Assembly: GCF_040024445.1 (NCBI RefSeq)
Contig: NZ_CP157276.1
Span: 930,001-994,000, forward strand
From: Prescottella soli
GTDB lineage: Bacteria > Actinomycetota > Actinomycetes > Mycobacteriales > Mycobacteriaceae
Direction of reading: 5' to 3'
DNA: 64,000 nt
The notes beneath the pieces were generated by a model, which was not told where the DNA came from, ran no database searches, and saw only the letters and a list, made by a program, of their open reading frames with translations. Position 1 is the stretch's first letter; each line of letters begins with the position of its first letter. Shown here piece by piece: positions 54,289 through 63,392 of the stretch. The position numbers were made by a program, and so were the translations under genes.

Positions 54289-54330
54289 TATCTCGCCCGT
54301 GACGGCGAACCCCCACCAGAAAGTAGGAAG

Positions 54331-55683
54331 ATGCGCGCGTTCACCAAGTCCGCGGTCGTGGCGGTTGCCGCCACGATCGCCTGCACGCTCCCGATGGGCG
54401 TTGCGGCTGCCCAGAGCAGCCCGTTCGGCTCACACGGCAGCCTCGGTTCGAGCGACCCCGGCACCGAGAACCCCGTACCCAAGGTCACGGTGTCGAAGTC
54501 GACCGATATCACCCCCGACGGCGAGAACATCACCATCTCGGGAACCGGCTTCGACGGCGCCGCGGCCGGCACCGGCCTGTACGTCGGCGTCATCCAGGAC
54601 GACAAGTGGTCGTTCACCGATGCCGACGCGTGGGGCGCACAGACGTTCGTCCGCCCGACCCAGATCGTCGGCGGCGCGTGGAGCGCCGCCCTCGACATCA
54701 AGGCGATCGAGGGTGGCGCGGACTGTGTCGCCAACACGTGCTCGATCTACACCGTCATGGCCCACGGCTCCACCGACCGCAGCCAGGACACCAAGACGCC
54801 CATCACCTTCGCCCCGCCGGTCGTGGTGCCGGCCGGTCCGGCTGTGACAGTGTCGAAGACCACCGGGCTGACGGACGGTGAGACCCTCACCGTCACCGGT
54901 ACGGGGTTCGGCGCGGGCGGCCAGGGCGTCTACGTCGGCCTCGCCCAGGTCGACAAGTACTCCCCGAGCAGCAGCAGCGCCTTCAACTCCTCCGCGTGGA
55001 TCAAGGCCGCCCAGATCGTCGACGGCGGCTTCACCACCACGCTGAAGGCCGCCGCGATCAAGGGCGACGCGAACTGCTTCGAGAACGCGTGCTCGATCTA
55101 CACGCTCGCCGACCACTACTCGCTGGGCGACCGCACCCAGGACACCCGGACGCCGGTCACCTTCGCCCCGCCCGTCGTGGTGCCCAGCGGACCCGCGGTG
55201 ACCGCGTCGAAGACCACGAACATCGCCGCCGCGGGTGAGAACATCACCATCTCCGGCACCGGCTTCGACGGCGCCGCGACCGGCACCGGCCTCTATGTCG
55301 GCGTCATCCAGGACGGCAAGTGGTCGCCCACCGACGCGAGCGCCTGGGGCGCACAGACCTTCGTCCGACCGACCCAGATCGTGGGCGGCGCCTGGAGCAC
55401 CACGCTGAACCTCAAGGCGATCCAGGGCGGCGTCGACTGTGTCGCCAACGCGTGCTCGATCTACACGGTCATGGCCCACGGTTCCGCCGACCGCAGCCAG
55501 GACACCAAGACCCCGATCACCTTCGCACCGGCCGCCGCGAACGCTGTCGTCGATGCTCCGGAGATCCAGAACGTCGCCAGCATCGAGCCCGACGCCGGTC
55601 GCGGCCTGCCGATCGCTCCGTTCGCAGTCGGTGGCGTCCTCGCGGTCGGCCTGACCGCGCTGGCGCTGCGTCGTCGCGCCTGA
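54331..55683 (+). CDS. Surface protein with three neocarzinostatin-like repeats, membrane-anchored
   Basis: A 450-residue paralogue of the upstream protein: signal peptide ending at AAAQ, three repeats (about 52-155, 160-265, 270-378), a short linker and a C-terminal helix (PIAPFAVGGVLAVGLTALA) followed by LRRRA. Each repeat keeps the Cys pair in ADCVANTCSIYT-type segments and the SDRSQDT-like motif; the middle one has LGDRTQDT instead. Repeats one and three are nearly alike, suggesting internal duplication. It starts with the same MRAF as its neighbour and identical bases around the ribosome site. A strong iron box precedes it, so expression at low iron is likely. Confidence 0.75.
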   Translation: MRAFTKSAVVAVAATIACTLPMGVAAAQSSPFGSHGSLGSSDPGTENPVPKVTVSKSTDITPDGENITISGTGFDGAAAGTGLYVGVIQDDKWSFTDADAWGAQTFVRPTQIVGGAWSAALDIKAIEGGADCVANTCSIYTVMAHGSTDRSQDTKTPITFAPPVVVPAGPAVTVSKTTGLTDGETLTVTGTGFGAGGQGVYVGLAQVDKYSPSSSSAFNSSAWIKAAQIVDGGFTTTLKAAAIKGDANCFENACSIYTLADHYSLGDRTQDTRTPVTFAPPVVVPSGPAVTASKTTNIAAAGENITISGTGFDGAATGTGLYVGVIQDGKWSPTDASAWGAQTFVRPTQIVGGAWSTTLNLKAIQGGVDCVANACSIYTVMAHGSADRSQDTKTPITFAPAAANAVVDAPEIQNVASIEPDAGRGLPIAPFAVGGVLAVGLTALALRRRA

Positions 55684-55699
55684 TCCGACTTCCGCACAC

Positions 55700-55735
55700 G
55701 GTCCGGCCTCCGCCCCTCGGGGCGGAGGCCGGACC
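55700..55735 (+). terminator. Terminator after the second repeat-protein gene
   Basis: A long GC-rich hairpin, GGTCCGGCCTCCGCCCC (55700-55716) with GGGGCGGAGGCCGGACC (55719-55735). The two central bases imply that the innermost pairs open to form the loop. It starts 17 bases after the stop codon. Confidence 0.85.
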
Positions 55736-55766
55736 CGCTTCCGGGGCCCCGGTACGGTTACCTATC

Positions 55767-56510
55767 GTGCTGGTGCTGCTTCCCCCTTCCGAAACGAAGT
55801 CCGACGGCGGCAAGGGGGCGCCGCTCGATCTCGGCGAGCTGTCGATGCCGCAGCTGACCGAGACCCGCGAGTTGCTCGCACAGGCCCTCGTCGACCTGTC
55901 GACGGACACCGAGGCGTCGAACCTTACACTCGGGCTAGGCCCCAAGCAGGCCGACGAGATCGACCGCAACGCCAAGCTGTGGGTCTCCCCCACACGTCCC
56001 GCCCTCGAGCGGTACACCGGCGTGCTGTTCGACGCCCTCGACGCGACGTCGTTCACGAAGGTCCAGCGGGAGAAGGCGTTTCGCCGCCTCGCGATGGGAT
56101 CGGCCCTGTTCGGCGCGGTGCGCGCCGGTGATCCGATCCCGGCGTACCGGCTCTCCGGCGGCTCCAGGCTGCCCGGCTTCGGCACGCTGCAGTCGCTGTG
56201 GAGGCCGGAACTGTCCGACGCACTGCTCGCCGAGGCCGACGGCGGACTGGTCGTGGACCTGCGCTCGGGCACCTACCAGCAGCTCGGCCCCGTCCCGGGC
56301 GCGATGATCGCGACCGTCCTCACCGAGCAGCCCGACGGTTCACGAAAAGTGGTCAGCCACTTCAACAAGCACCACAAGGGACTGCTCGCGCGGGCACTCA
56401 CCGTGACCCGCGCCGAGCCGACCGACATCAAGGGAGTCGCCCGCGTCGCGTCCAAGGCGGGGCTGCGGGTCGAAACGGCGTCGGAGTCGGAGCTGATCAT
56501 CCTGACCTGA
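55767..56510 (+). CDS. yaaA: YaaA family peroxide stress protein (UPF0246)
   Basis: A 247-residue protein of the YaaA/DUF328 family. LLPPSETKSDGGKG near the N-terminus, RNAKLWVSPTRPALERYTGVLFDAL (as NAKLWVSPTRPALERYTGVL), and FNKHHKGLLARAL are conserved. YaaA limits intracellular free iron during peroxide stress in E. coli and binds DNA. The GTG at 55767 is the likely start, with no clear ribosome site, so the message may be leaderless. Lying next to two iron-box-controlled genes is fitting, although a causal link is not shown. Confidence 0.85.
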   Translation: MLVLLPPSETKSDGGKGAPLDLGELSMPQLTETRELLAQALVDLSTDTEASNLTLGLGPKQADEIDRNAKLWVSPTRPALERYTGVLFDALDATSFTKVQREKAFRRLAMGSALFGAVRAGDPIPAYRLSGGSRLPGFGTLQSLWRPELSDALLAEADGGLVVDLRSGTYQQLGPVPGAMIATVLTEQPDGSRKVVSHFNKHHKGLLARALTVTRAEPTDIKGVARVASKAGLRVETASESELIILT

Positions 56511-56521
56511 CGGCCGCACCG

Positions 56522-57760
56522 TCACACCGACATGGCCGGCCGGATCCCGTCGACGTCGACGAGCAGGTGTCGCGGACCACGCAAGACTGGGCTCGGCCGA
56601 TAGGGCGGCGGGTCGACGACCAGGCGCGGACGCTCGAGCCGCCGCGCCAGCTCGGTGAGCGCGACCTGCGCTTCGAGCCGCGCGAGCGGGGCACCGAAGC
56701 AGTAGTGGATGCCGCCGCCGAAACCGAGGTGCTCGATCGTCGGACGGTCGGGGACGAACAGGTCGGGGTCGTCGATGTGCGCGGGATCGCGGTTGCCGGA
56801 CGCGAGCAGCAGCGTCACGGGCACCCCGGCGGGAATGCGCACGCCCGCGACCTCGACGTCCTCGAGCGGAGTGCGCCACGACACCAGCTGCACGGGCGGC
56901 TCGTAGCGCAGCAACTCCTCGACCATGCGGATCGCGAAGTCCGGCTCCGACCGGAGCCTGTCGAGCGCGTCCGGGTGCCGGAGCAGCGTCAGCATCCCGT
57001 TCGCGACCAGGTTGACCGTCGTCTCGTGGCCGGCGACCAGCAGCAGCGCCGCGGTCGCGAGCAGCTCGCCGTCGTCCGTCCAGTGGTCGGGACCGTCGTC
57101 GGCGGCGAACCCGGACAGCAGATCGGTGCCGGGCGTCTCGCGGCGCGCCGCCACCAGCGCGCCCAGGTACCCGCGCAGCGCCGCCACGGCTTCGCGGCGG
57201 GCCCGTTGCTGTTCGGCCGTCGTGATGAGCATGCTGCCCACCACGGCATCGACCCACCCGCGAAAGCGGGGCTCGTCCTCGCGCGGCACGCCGAGCAGTC
57301 CGCAGATGACGGCGACCGGGAAGGGGTAGGCGATGTCGTCGACGACATCGATGCGGTCGCGCCCGACGACGCCGTCAAGGAGCGCCGTGACGATGCCGCG
57401 GAGCCGGACCTCCAACCCGGAGACCAACCTCGGTGCGTGCGGCGGACCGAACCCGCGCATCGCCAGTCGCCGCAGCCGGTCGTGATCGGGAGGATCGAGT
57501 CGGAGGAACGTCGGGGGCAGGCCGGGCACCTCGTCGGGCTCCTCTTCCTGCCCCGCCGCGAACCGGTCGGCACGATTGCGCATGTCCGAGCTCATCCGGG
57601 GGTCGTGCAGCAGCGAGACGATCGCCCGGTACCGGGTGACGACGAACGAACCGTCAGCCTCGCGGACCACCGGCTCCTCACGCAGCCGGGCGTACAGCGG
57701 GTACGGGTCGGCGCGGTTGCGGTAGTCGAGGACCTGCTGGAAGAGGCTCGCGTCGGCCAT
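56522..57760 (-). CDS. Cytochrome P450
   Basis: A 412-residue soluble bacterial P450. The I-helix oxygen-activation motif is AGHETT, the ExxR pair is in EELLR, and the heme loop FGGGIHYCFGAPLAR gives the axial Cys354. It inserts oxygen into an unknown substrate using electrons from a ferredoxin. The ATG at 57760 has GAGGAG at good spacing. It follows the ferredoxin-reductase fusion gene by 23 bases, so the electron supply is encoded with it. The YaaA gene converges on it with 11 bases between stops. Confidence 0.9.
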   Translation of the reverse strand: MADASLFQQVLDYRNRADPYPLYARLREEPVVREADGSFVVTRYRAIVSLLHDPRMSSDMRNRADRFAAGQEEEPDEVPGLPPTFLRLDPPDHDRLRRLAMRGFGPPHAPRLVSGLEVRLRGIVTALLDGVVGRDRIDVVDDIAYPFPVAVICGLLGVPREDEPRFRGWVDAVVGSMLITTAEQQRARREAVAALRGYLGALVAARRETPGTDLLSGFAADDGPDHWTDDGELLATAALLLVAGHETTVNLVANGMLTLLRHPDALDRLRSEPDFAIRMVEELLRYEPPVQLVSWRTPLEDVEVAGVRIPAGVPVTLLLASGNRDPAHIDDPDLFVPDRPTIEHLGFGGGIHYCFGAPLARLEAQVALTELARRLERPRLVVDPPPYRPSPVLRGPRHLLVDVDGIRPAMSV

Positions 57761-57783
57761 CGTCGAATCTCCTCGCATGGGCG

Positions 57784-59406
57784 TCAGCGGCGGATCAGTC
57801 GCGCCCGCCGCGCACTCGGCTCGTGTCCGGTGACGACCACCGTCGCGTCCCGGACCGGGAACTGCGGGGGCGGGAAGCCCGGCGACACCGGAACGGCCGG
57901 TTCACCCGTCGCGGTCGCGCGGCGTGAGGGCGGAAACGCGGCCGCGGCCTCGATGGCCTCACGGTAGAAGTCGAGCCATTTGGCCGCGTCGAACGCGACC
58001 GCCGCCACCAGTCGGCCCTTGTACCCGTAGGCGGCGACGAATCGACGCTCGGCCACCGAGCCGTCGACCACCATCACCTCGTCCGCGATCGGCGGAACCC
58101 CGACGGACCTGATGTCGTGGTCGAACTGGATCGACCAGAACGCCGGGACGTGCAGACTCGGCCACCGATCGGTCTCGCCGCTGATCATGTTGTGGGCGAC
58201 GATCTCGGCCTCCGCGACGGCGCTGCTCCAGTGCTCGAGCGCGAGGAACTGGTATCCGAACAGCGGGTGCGGCGCCCGGGCAACGTCACCGGCGACGAAC
58301 ACGTGGTCGGTGACGAGACCGTTCTCGTCGAACGCCCGACAGCCCGCGTCGCACGCGACACCCCACCGCGCGCTCGCGAGCGCGGTCCCCTCGAGCCACT
58401 CCACGTTGCGGATTCCGCCCATGGCGACCACCGCGACGTCGGCATCGACGACGTCACCGTTCGACAGCCGTGCCGCCCGCAGCCGCCCGCTGTCGTCACC
58501 CTCGAGGGCGTCGACGGTGAGACCGCACCGCAGATCGACCCCGTGCTCGCGCTGGATACCGGCCGCCACGTCACCGATCACGGCGCCCAGCGCGCCGGAC
58601 AGCGGGGCCGGACCCGACGCCACGACCGTCACCGGGACGCCGAGTTCACGGCACGCCGAGGCGACCTCGGTACCGGTGAATCCGGCGCCGACCACCAGAA
58701 CCCGATCCGGCCGGGACTCGAGCCGGCGCCGCAGATCGGCGGCGTCGTCGCGGGTGTGCAGAACGCACGCACCGTCGAGCGCCGCCTGCTCCGGCACCGG
58801 CCACGGCCGGGCGCGGACACCGGTGCTGATCAGCACCTTGTCGAACGGGACCCGTTCGCCGTCTGCGAGTTCCACCGTGCGCTCGGCCAGATCGAGCCCG
58901 GTCGCGGCCACGCCGAGCCGCCACTCCGCGCCCAGGTCACCGCGGTGCGGTAGCGCGGTGCGGTCGGCCGACACCATTCCGGTGAGGACCTGCTTCGACA
59001 GCGGTGGCCGGTCGTACGGCTCGCAGGATTCGTCGCCGATCATGGTGAGCGACCCCGTGAATCCCCCGGCACGCAGTGCTTCCGCGGCCCGGAGGCCGGC
59101 GAGCGAACAGCCGACGACGACGATCCGCCCGTGGCGGCGAAACTCGTCGACGGTCGCCGAGGTCGAGGTCGAGGGCGCGGGCGCCGAGGCCGGGACGTCG
59201 GGCGACCAGTCGCCTCCCGGCCCATCGACCTGCAATGCCTGAACCGGGCAGGCCGCCGCAGCGCGCTGCACGTTCAGGCGTTGACCGTCATCGGGTTCCG
59301 GGTCGTACAGAAGGGCCTCGTCACCGCGAATCTCGAATACGTCCGGAGCGAGGAACGCGCACTGCGCGTATCCCTGGCACCGCGTCAGATCGACAACAAC
59401 CCGCAT
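57784..59406 (-). CDS. Ferredoxin - FAD-dependent ferredoxin reductase fusion (P450 redox partner)
   Basis: A 540-residue fusion. Residues 1-65 are a small ferredoxin with Cys10, Cys16 and Cys53 (CQGYAQC and ACPVQAL), the three-Cys pattern of [3Fe-4S] P450 ferredoxins. After an Ala/Ser/Thr-rich linker, residues about 93-500 form a pyridine-nucleotide-disulfide-type reductase: FAD site IVVVGCSLAGLRAAEAL, NAD(P)H site VLVVGAGFTGTEVA and FVAGDVARAP. The C-terminal part is the reductase C domain. It would pass electrons from NAD(P)H to the adjacent P450. GAGGAG precedes the ATG. Such natural ferredoxin-reductase fusions are less common than separate genes. Confidence 0.88.
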   Translation of the reverse strand: MRVVVDLTRCQGYAQCAFLAPDVFEIRGDEALLYDPEPDDGQRLNVQRAAAACPVQALQVDGPGGDWSPDVPASAPAPSTSTSATVDEFRRHGRIVVVGCSLAGLRAAEALRAGGFTGSLTMIGDESCEPYDRPPLSKQVLTGMVSADRTALPHRGDLGAEWRLGVAATGLDLAERTVELADGERVPFDKVLISTGVRARPWPVPEQAALDGACVLHTRDDAADLRRRLESRPDRVLVVGAGFTGTEVASACRELGVPVTVVASGPAPLSGALGAVIGDVAAGIQREHGVDLRCGLTVDALEGDDSGRLRAARLSNGDVVDADVAVVAMGGIRNVEWLEGTALASARWGVACDAGCRAFDENGLVTDHVFVAGDVARAPHPLFGYQFLALEHWSSAVAEAEIVAHNMISGETDRWPSLHVPAFWSIQFDHDIRSVGVPPIADEVMVVDGSVAERRFVAAYGYKGRLVAAVAFDAAKWLDFYREAIEAAAAFPPSRRATATGEPAVPVSPGFPPPQFPVRDATVVVTGHEPSARRARLIRR

Positions 59407-59525
59407 GTGCTCTCCTCGGGGTTCCGACGCCCGCGGGATTGATCCGAGCCTACCGCTGCGGGTGTGGCCTCACCATCGCTCGCACAGTCCGGTCGGTAGG
59501 CGCACACTGAGGGACGAGGAGCGCT

Positions 59526-60746
59526 ATGGAACGGACCTCGTGTTGCATCGTGGGTGGCGGCCCCGCCGGAATGGTTCTGGGGCTGCTGCTGGCCCGCTGC
59601 GGCGTCCCGGTGACGGTCCTCGAGAAGCACGGCGACTTCCTGCGCGACTTCCGCGGTGACACCGTCCATCCCTCCACGCTCGCCCTGCTGGACGATCTCG
59701 GTCTCGGCGAGCGGTTCGCGCGGCTACCCCAACGTCACGTGTACTCGGTCCAGCTTCCGGTGGGCCGGGGCGGTGCGCCGCTGACCGTCGGCCACATCGA
59801 TGCTCTGCGGGTGAAGCACAACTACATCGCGATGGTGCCGCAGTGGGACCTGCTCAACCTGCTCGCCGACGAGGCCCGCACCGAACCCACGTTCTCGCTC
59901 CGAATGAACACCGAGGCCCTGTCCTTCCTCGACGACGGGCGTCGCATCTGCGGGGTTCGCTACCGGACCACCGACGGAGAGATCGGCACGCTGCACGCAA
60001 CGCTCACGGCGGCGTGCGACGGGCGCGGGTCGCTCGCCCGCGAACTGCCCGAACTGGGGTTACGGGAGTTTCCGTGCCCGATGGACGCGTGGTGGTTCCG
60101 GCTACCCCGCCGCCCCGCGGACCCGGAAGGGCTGCTCGGAAACATCGGTGACCGGTTCATATCGGTGATGATCGACCGCGGCGACTACTGGCAGTGCGGG
60201 GCGATGATCCCCAAAGGATCGGACGCCGAGCGCCGCGCCGCCGGCCTGGACCGGTTCGCGGACCAGTTCCTCGACACCGCGCCGTGGCTGGGCGATCGCA
60301 TGAGCGCCCTGCAGTCCTGGGACCAGGTCAAGCTGCTCGACGTCCGACTCGACCGGCTGCGCCGGTGGCACCTCCCGGGGCTGCTGTGCATCGGCGACGC
60401 GGCCCATGCGATGTCGCCGATCTTCGGAATCGGGATCAATCTGGCCGTGGAGGACGCCGTCGCAGCGGCCCGGCACCTCGCCGATCGTCTTCCCGCCGAC
60501 AGCGTTCCCGAACAGGTCACGCGCCGGATCCAGGTCCGACGGTGGCCGACCGCGGCGGCGACGCAGGCGCTGCAGCGGCTCGCTCACAACCGGCTCGTCT
60601 CCCCCGCCCTGGCGGGCGCTCCACGCGCCGACGTCTCGACGGTGCTCCGACGCGCCACCGCGATACCCGGCGTCTCGCGGCTGCCCGCGTACTTCTTCGC
60701 CTTCGGGGCGGTACGCGAGCACCCCCCGGCCGCCGCGCGGCGCTAG
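59526..60746 (+). CDS. FAD-dependent aromatic-hydroxylase-type monooxygenase
   Basis: A 406-residue class A flavoprotein monooxygenase. GGGPAGMVLGLLLARCG binds the ADP part of FAD, the DG motif is in AACDGRGSLAR, and the GD motif is in CIGDAAHAMSPIFGIGINLAVEDA (as CIGDAAHAMSPIFGIGIN). It hydroxylates or epoxidises an organic substrate with NAD(P)H and O2. It is divergent from the ferredoxin-reductase/P450 operon with 119 bases between, so a joint pathway is possible. The TetR gene converges from the right. Confidence 0.83.
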   Translation: MERTSCCIVGGGPAGMVLGLLLARCGVPVTVLEKHGDFLRDFRGDTVHPSTLALLDDLGLGERFARLPQRHVYSVQLPVGRGGAPLTVGHIDALRVKHNYIAMVPQWDLLNLLADEARTEPTFSLRMNTEALSFLDDGRRICGVRYRTTDGEIGTLHATLTAACDGRGSLARELPELGLREFPCPMDAWWFRLPRRPADPEGLLGNIGDRFISVMIDRGDYWQCGAMIPKGSDAERRAAGLDRFADQFLDTAPWLGDRMSALQSWDQVKLLDVRLDRLRRWHLPGLLCIGDAAHAMSPIFGIGINLAVEDAVAAARHLADRLPADSVPEQVTRRIQVRRWPTAAATQALQRLAHNRLVSPALAGAPRADVSTVLRRATAIPGVSRLPAYFFAFGAVREHPPAAARR

Positions 60747-60801
60747 CGCTACAGCCGCGGATCGACCGGCTCGAATTCCAACGCGAGGAAATTGCCGGGG
60801 C

Positions 60802-61467
60802 TCAGCGCCGCCGTAGCGCGCTTTCGAGGATGCCTTGGCCGACCTCGAGGGTGTGCTGCACCTCGTCGGGCGTCAGCCGCAGGCGATCCGGCCGGAAGCC
60901 CAACGCGGTCACCCCGTTCCAGGCCCCCCAGAGGAACCGCATGACCTCGCGCGGGGGCACCTCCTCGACGCTGCCGTCGGACATCGCCTCGATCAGATCC
61001 TGTTCGACGGTCCCGACGAGTGCCTCGACGCGGGCCGCGACCCGATCCTCGATTTCTGCCAGCGCCGGGTCGGCGACCGGATCGAGGACCCGCAAGGCGA
61101 CCATCCGGAAATGCTCGGGGTACTCGAGCGCGAACCGCATGTACGCATGCCCGGCGGCGAGGACGCGGTCGAGAGGAGGGAGGGACCGATCCACCGAGGT
61201 CATCGCCTCGGTGTTGACCTCGAGAGCCTGGTCGACGAGCGCGAGGTACAGCCCCTCCTTCGACTGGAAGTGGAAGTACACCGCACCCACCGAGACGTCC
61301 GCGGCCCCGGCGATCTCGTCGATCGTCGTGCGCTGCAGGCCCCGCTCGGCGAACAGGGCACGTGCAGCGGTCATGATCGCCCCGCGCGTACGGGCACGGC
61401 GACGATCCGGACGCCGGGCCCCACGCCCGGGGGCGGTGCCGGATGCGTCTGCTGCCTCGGAGTCCAT
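60802..61467 (-). CDS. TetR family transcriptional regulator
   Basis: A 221-residue TetR protein. The DNA-binding domain is at about 25-75: IMTAARALFAERGLQRTTIDEIAGAADVSVGAVYFHFQSKEGLY (shown as AARALFAERGLQRTTIDEI then ADVSVGAVYFHFQSKEGLY). The Arg-rich leader is unusual but common in actinobacteria. It is the last gene in a run with the small membrane protein and the nitrilase-like gene, 20 bases downstream of the former, so it may regulate that group. Ligand unknown. Confidence 0.86.
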   Translation of the reverse strand: MDSEAADASGTAPGRGARRPDRRRARTRGAIMTAARALFAERGLQRTTIDEIAGAADVSVGAVYFHFQSKEGLYLALVDQALEVNTEAMTSVDRSLPPLDRVLAAGHAYMRFALEYPEHFRMVALRVLDPVADPALAEIEDRVAARVEALVGTVEQDLIEAMSDGSVEEVPPREVMRFLWGAWNGVTALGFRPDRLRLTPDEVQHTLEVGQGILESALRRR

Positions 61468-61487
61468 GCCTGAAATTGTCGGTGACG

Positions 61488-61931
61488 CTACCTCGCGCGG
61501 TAACGCCGGTGTGCCGTTCGGGCGATGCCGCAGAACCCGATCGACGTCGCGACGAAGGATCCGACGACCGAGACCAGGTACGCCGGCCGGTCCTCGAGGT
61601 CGGGTTTGAACGCCAGCGGCAGAAACGCGAATGCGTTCGTCCAGGCGCCGATCGCCAGCGCCGTCGTGGTGACGCGCGGCGCCGCGGGCACCGCCATCCC
61701 GCAGATCGCCGTGAACCCGCCGAGCATCGCCAGGTCGAGATGCCACTGCCGGATCCGTTGTGGCGCACGGACACCGAGCGCACGCATCATCTCCGGCCTC
61801 CTCCTGACCGCGGCGAAGACCCAGCCCGACAACGCGCCCGCGGCGAGCTCGGTCAGCCCGCTGACGACGAGGGCCGACGGCGCTGTGGTGACGAGCGCCG
61901 ACGACGCTGTGGTGACATCGCTGCCGGTCAT
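61488..61931 (-). CDS. Small membrane protein, unknown function
   Basis: A 147-residue protein with about four hydrophobic segments (near 17-37, 62-82, 88-105, 115-135). I do not recognise the family. The start ATG overlaps the stop of the nitrilase-like gene as ATGA, and the TetR gene follows 20 bases later, so the three are probably co-transcribed. Function unknown. Confidence 0.65.
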   Translation of the reverse strand: MTGSDVTTASSALVTTAPSALVVSGLTELAAGALSGWVFAAVRRRPEMMRALGVRAPQRIRQWHLDLAMLGGFTAICGMAVPAAPRVTTTALAIGAWTNAFAFLPLAFKPDLEDRPAYLVSVVGSFVATSIGFCGIARTAHRRYRAR

Positions 61932-62884
61932 CGGAGGGCCCCCTCGGGCCGATGGGCCTGGTGTCCGCGGGTCCGGGCGTACTGGGCCCGACCGTAGGGG
62001 TTCTGATAGGCCCACGCGAGGGCAGGAAGGACGCCACGTTTCTGCAACCAGAATCGGTCCGGCAGCGGCCGCGGAGCCGAGCGACCGAGCACGACGTCGG
62101 CGACCGCGAGCCCGGGACCCTCGTCGCGCCGGCGCAGCGCCAGGACCGTGCCGTCCGCCGCGGTGACCGAGGCCCCGCCCTGATAGTGGCCGCTGTAGGC
62201 CATCCCGAGAAGCGGCATCGGACAGTTCAGTGGCCCGGAATGGGCCGCGTGCACGACCGGCGCACCGCAGTAGGTCGCGAACACGGACGGCGCCGCGACG
62301 GCGCGGGTGTTGTTGCGCTGCTGCAGCCATCGGGTCAACGGGCGCGGCGGCAGCGCGGGGATCGACCACCAGCCGGACCCGGACAGCACCAGGTCGACCT
62401 GACCGGCCAGCCGCTCGGCGGTCTGCGTGCGCAGCAGCTCCCAGCACACCGCCAGGCCGATCGTGTTCTCCCCGGCGGGGATCCGACCCGGATCGCCGCC
62501 GCCGATGTACAGCGAGCTCTCCCACATCGTCGGGATGTCCTTGTCGTGCCGCCCGAGGATGTCACCGTCGGGGCCGGCCAGGAAGAAGGCGTTGCGGACG
62601 TGTCCGTCTGCGTCGCGCACGAGGCTCGAACCTCCGACGTGGACGCCGTGTGCACGGGCCAGATCCCGCAGCAGACGGGTGGGCGCTCCGTCCGCGGCCG
62701 GCGCGCTCTGGGCCAGCTCCGGCCGGTTCGCCACGCCCGTGGAGAAGAACTCCGGCAGCACGATCCACTCGGCGCCCTCGCGGACAGCCTGTTCCACCAG
62801 GCCCGAGCACATCGTCAGGTTCGCGTCGATGTTGCCGACCTCGGCCTCGATCTGAAGCGCAGCGACGCGCGTCGATCTCGTCAT
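61928..62884 (-). CDS. Nitrilase-superfamily carbon-nitrogen hydrolase
   Basis: A 318-residue carbon-nitrogen hydrolase with the complete triad: Glu45 in LPEFFSTG, Lys115 in RHDKDIPTMWE and Cys147 in AVCWELLR. These enzymes cleave nitriles, amides or N-carbamoyl groups in the cytoplasm. The sequence does not fit a named branch; a Trp/Pro-rich insert (GWWSIPALPPRPL) is distinctive. The ATG at 62884 has a GGA ten bases upstream; a TTG at 62908 would add eight residues. Overlaps the small membrane protein gene by four bases. Confidence 0.84.
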   Translation of the reverse strand: MTRSTRVAALQIEAEVGNIDANLTMCSGLVEQAVREGAEWIVLPEFFSTGVANRPELAQSAPAADGAPTRLLRDLARAHGVHVGGSSLVRDADGHVRNAFFLAGPDGDILGRHDKDIPTMWESSLYIGGGDPGRIPAGENTIGLAVCWELLRTQTAERLAGQVDLVLSGSGWWSIPALPPRPLTRWLQQRNNTRAVAAPSVFATYCGAPVVHAAHSGPLNCPMPLLGMAYSGHYQGGASVTAADGTVLALRRRDEGPGLAVADVVLGRSAPRPLPDRFWLQKRGVLPALAWAYQNPYGRAQYARTRGHQAHRPEGALR

Positions 62885-63029
62885 CTCGAAATCCAATCGT
62901 TCGCACAAATTCTGAACCCGACTGCAAATCTGAGTCTGACTCTAAAATTGTTGGGAGGCGGGCGCAAGAGGCATTCGAAAGGAATCGGACGTAACCGATG
63001 TTGCGGACGCGGCGGGTAGCGTCCCGTCG

Positions 63030-63392
63030 ATGGCTAGCGAACCGAAATCGTCGTTGGGGGGATGCCTACAACGATCGGATTCTCAGCGCACGCGAAACCG
63101 GTTGGGTCGGGAACGAGTCGCTGCTCTCCCCGCGTGGACAAGGGTTCTCCTCGACCGAGACGGGGCGCGAGAAGCGTCGCATGTGGACTGGGCGCTTCGC
63201 CCGTTCGATTCAGGCGGAGCCGACACCGTCCTCGAGCCGGCGGCCGACGGTGCAGCTCCCCTGGTGTTGACGACGCATACACCGGTGGACAGCGACCATA
63301 TTTTCACCGTCACGGTCGCGGCGGGCGACCCGGCGGTGAGGTTGGCATCGATTCCCGATGGTGGATGCGATGCCTGCGACAGCAGACGATCA
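63030..63392 (+). pseudogene. DUF6226-like remnant, 3' truncated and shifted
   Basis: In one plus frame the segment FDSGGADTVLEPAADGAAPLVL, given here in parts FDSGGADTVLEPAADG and AAPLVL, then FTVTVAAGDPAVRLASIPDGGCDACDS, resembles the C-terminal half of DUF6226 proteins, with the CDACD motif. The N-terminal half is not family-like in this frame. The match ends where the antisense MFS gene begins, so the 3' end was lost. It appears to be a decaying gene. The 145 bases between the nitrilase start (62884) and this remnant show no gene. Confidence 0.45.
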
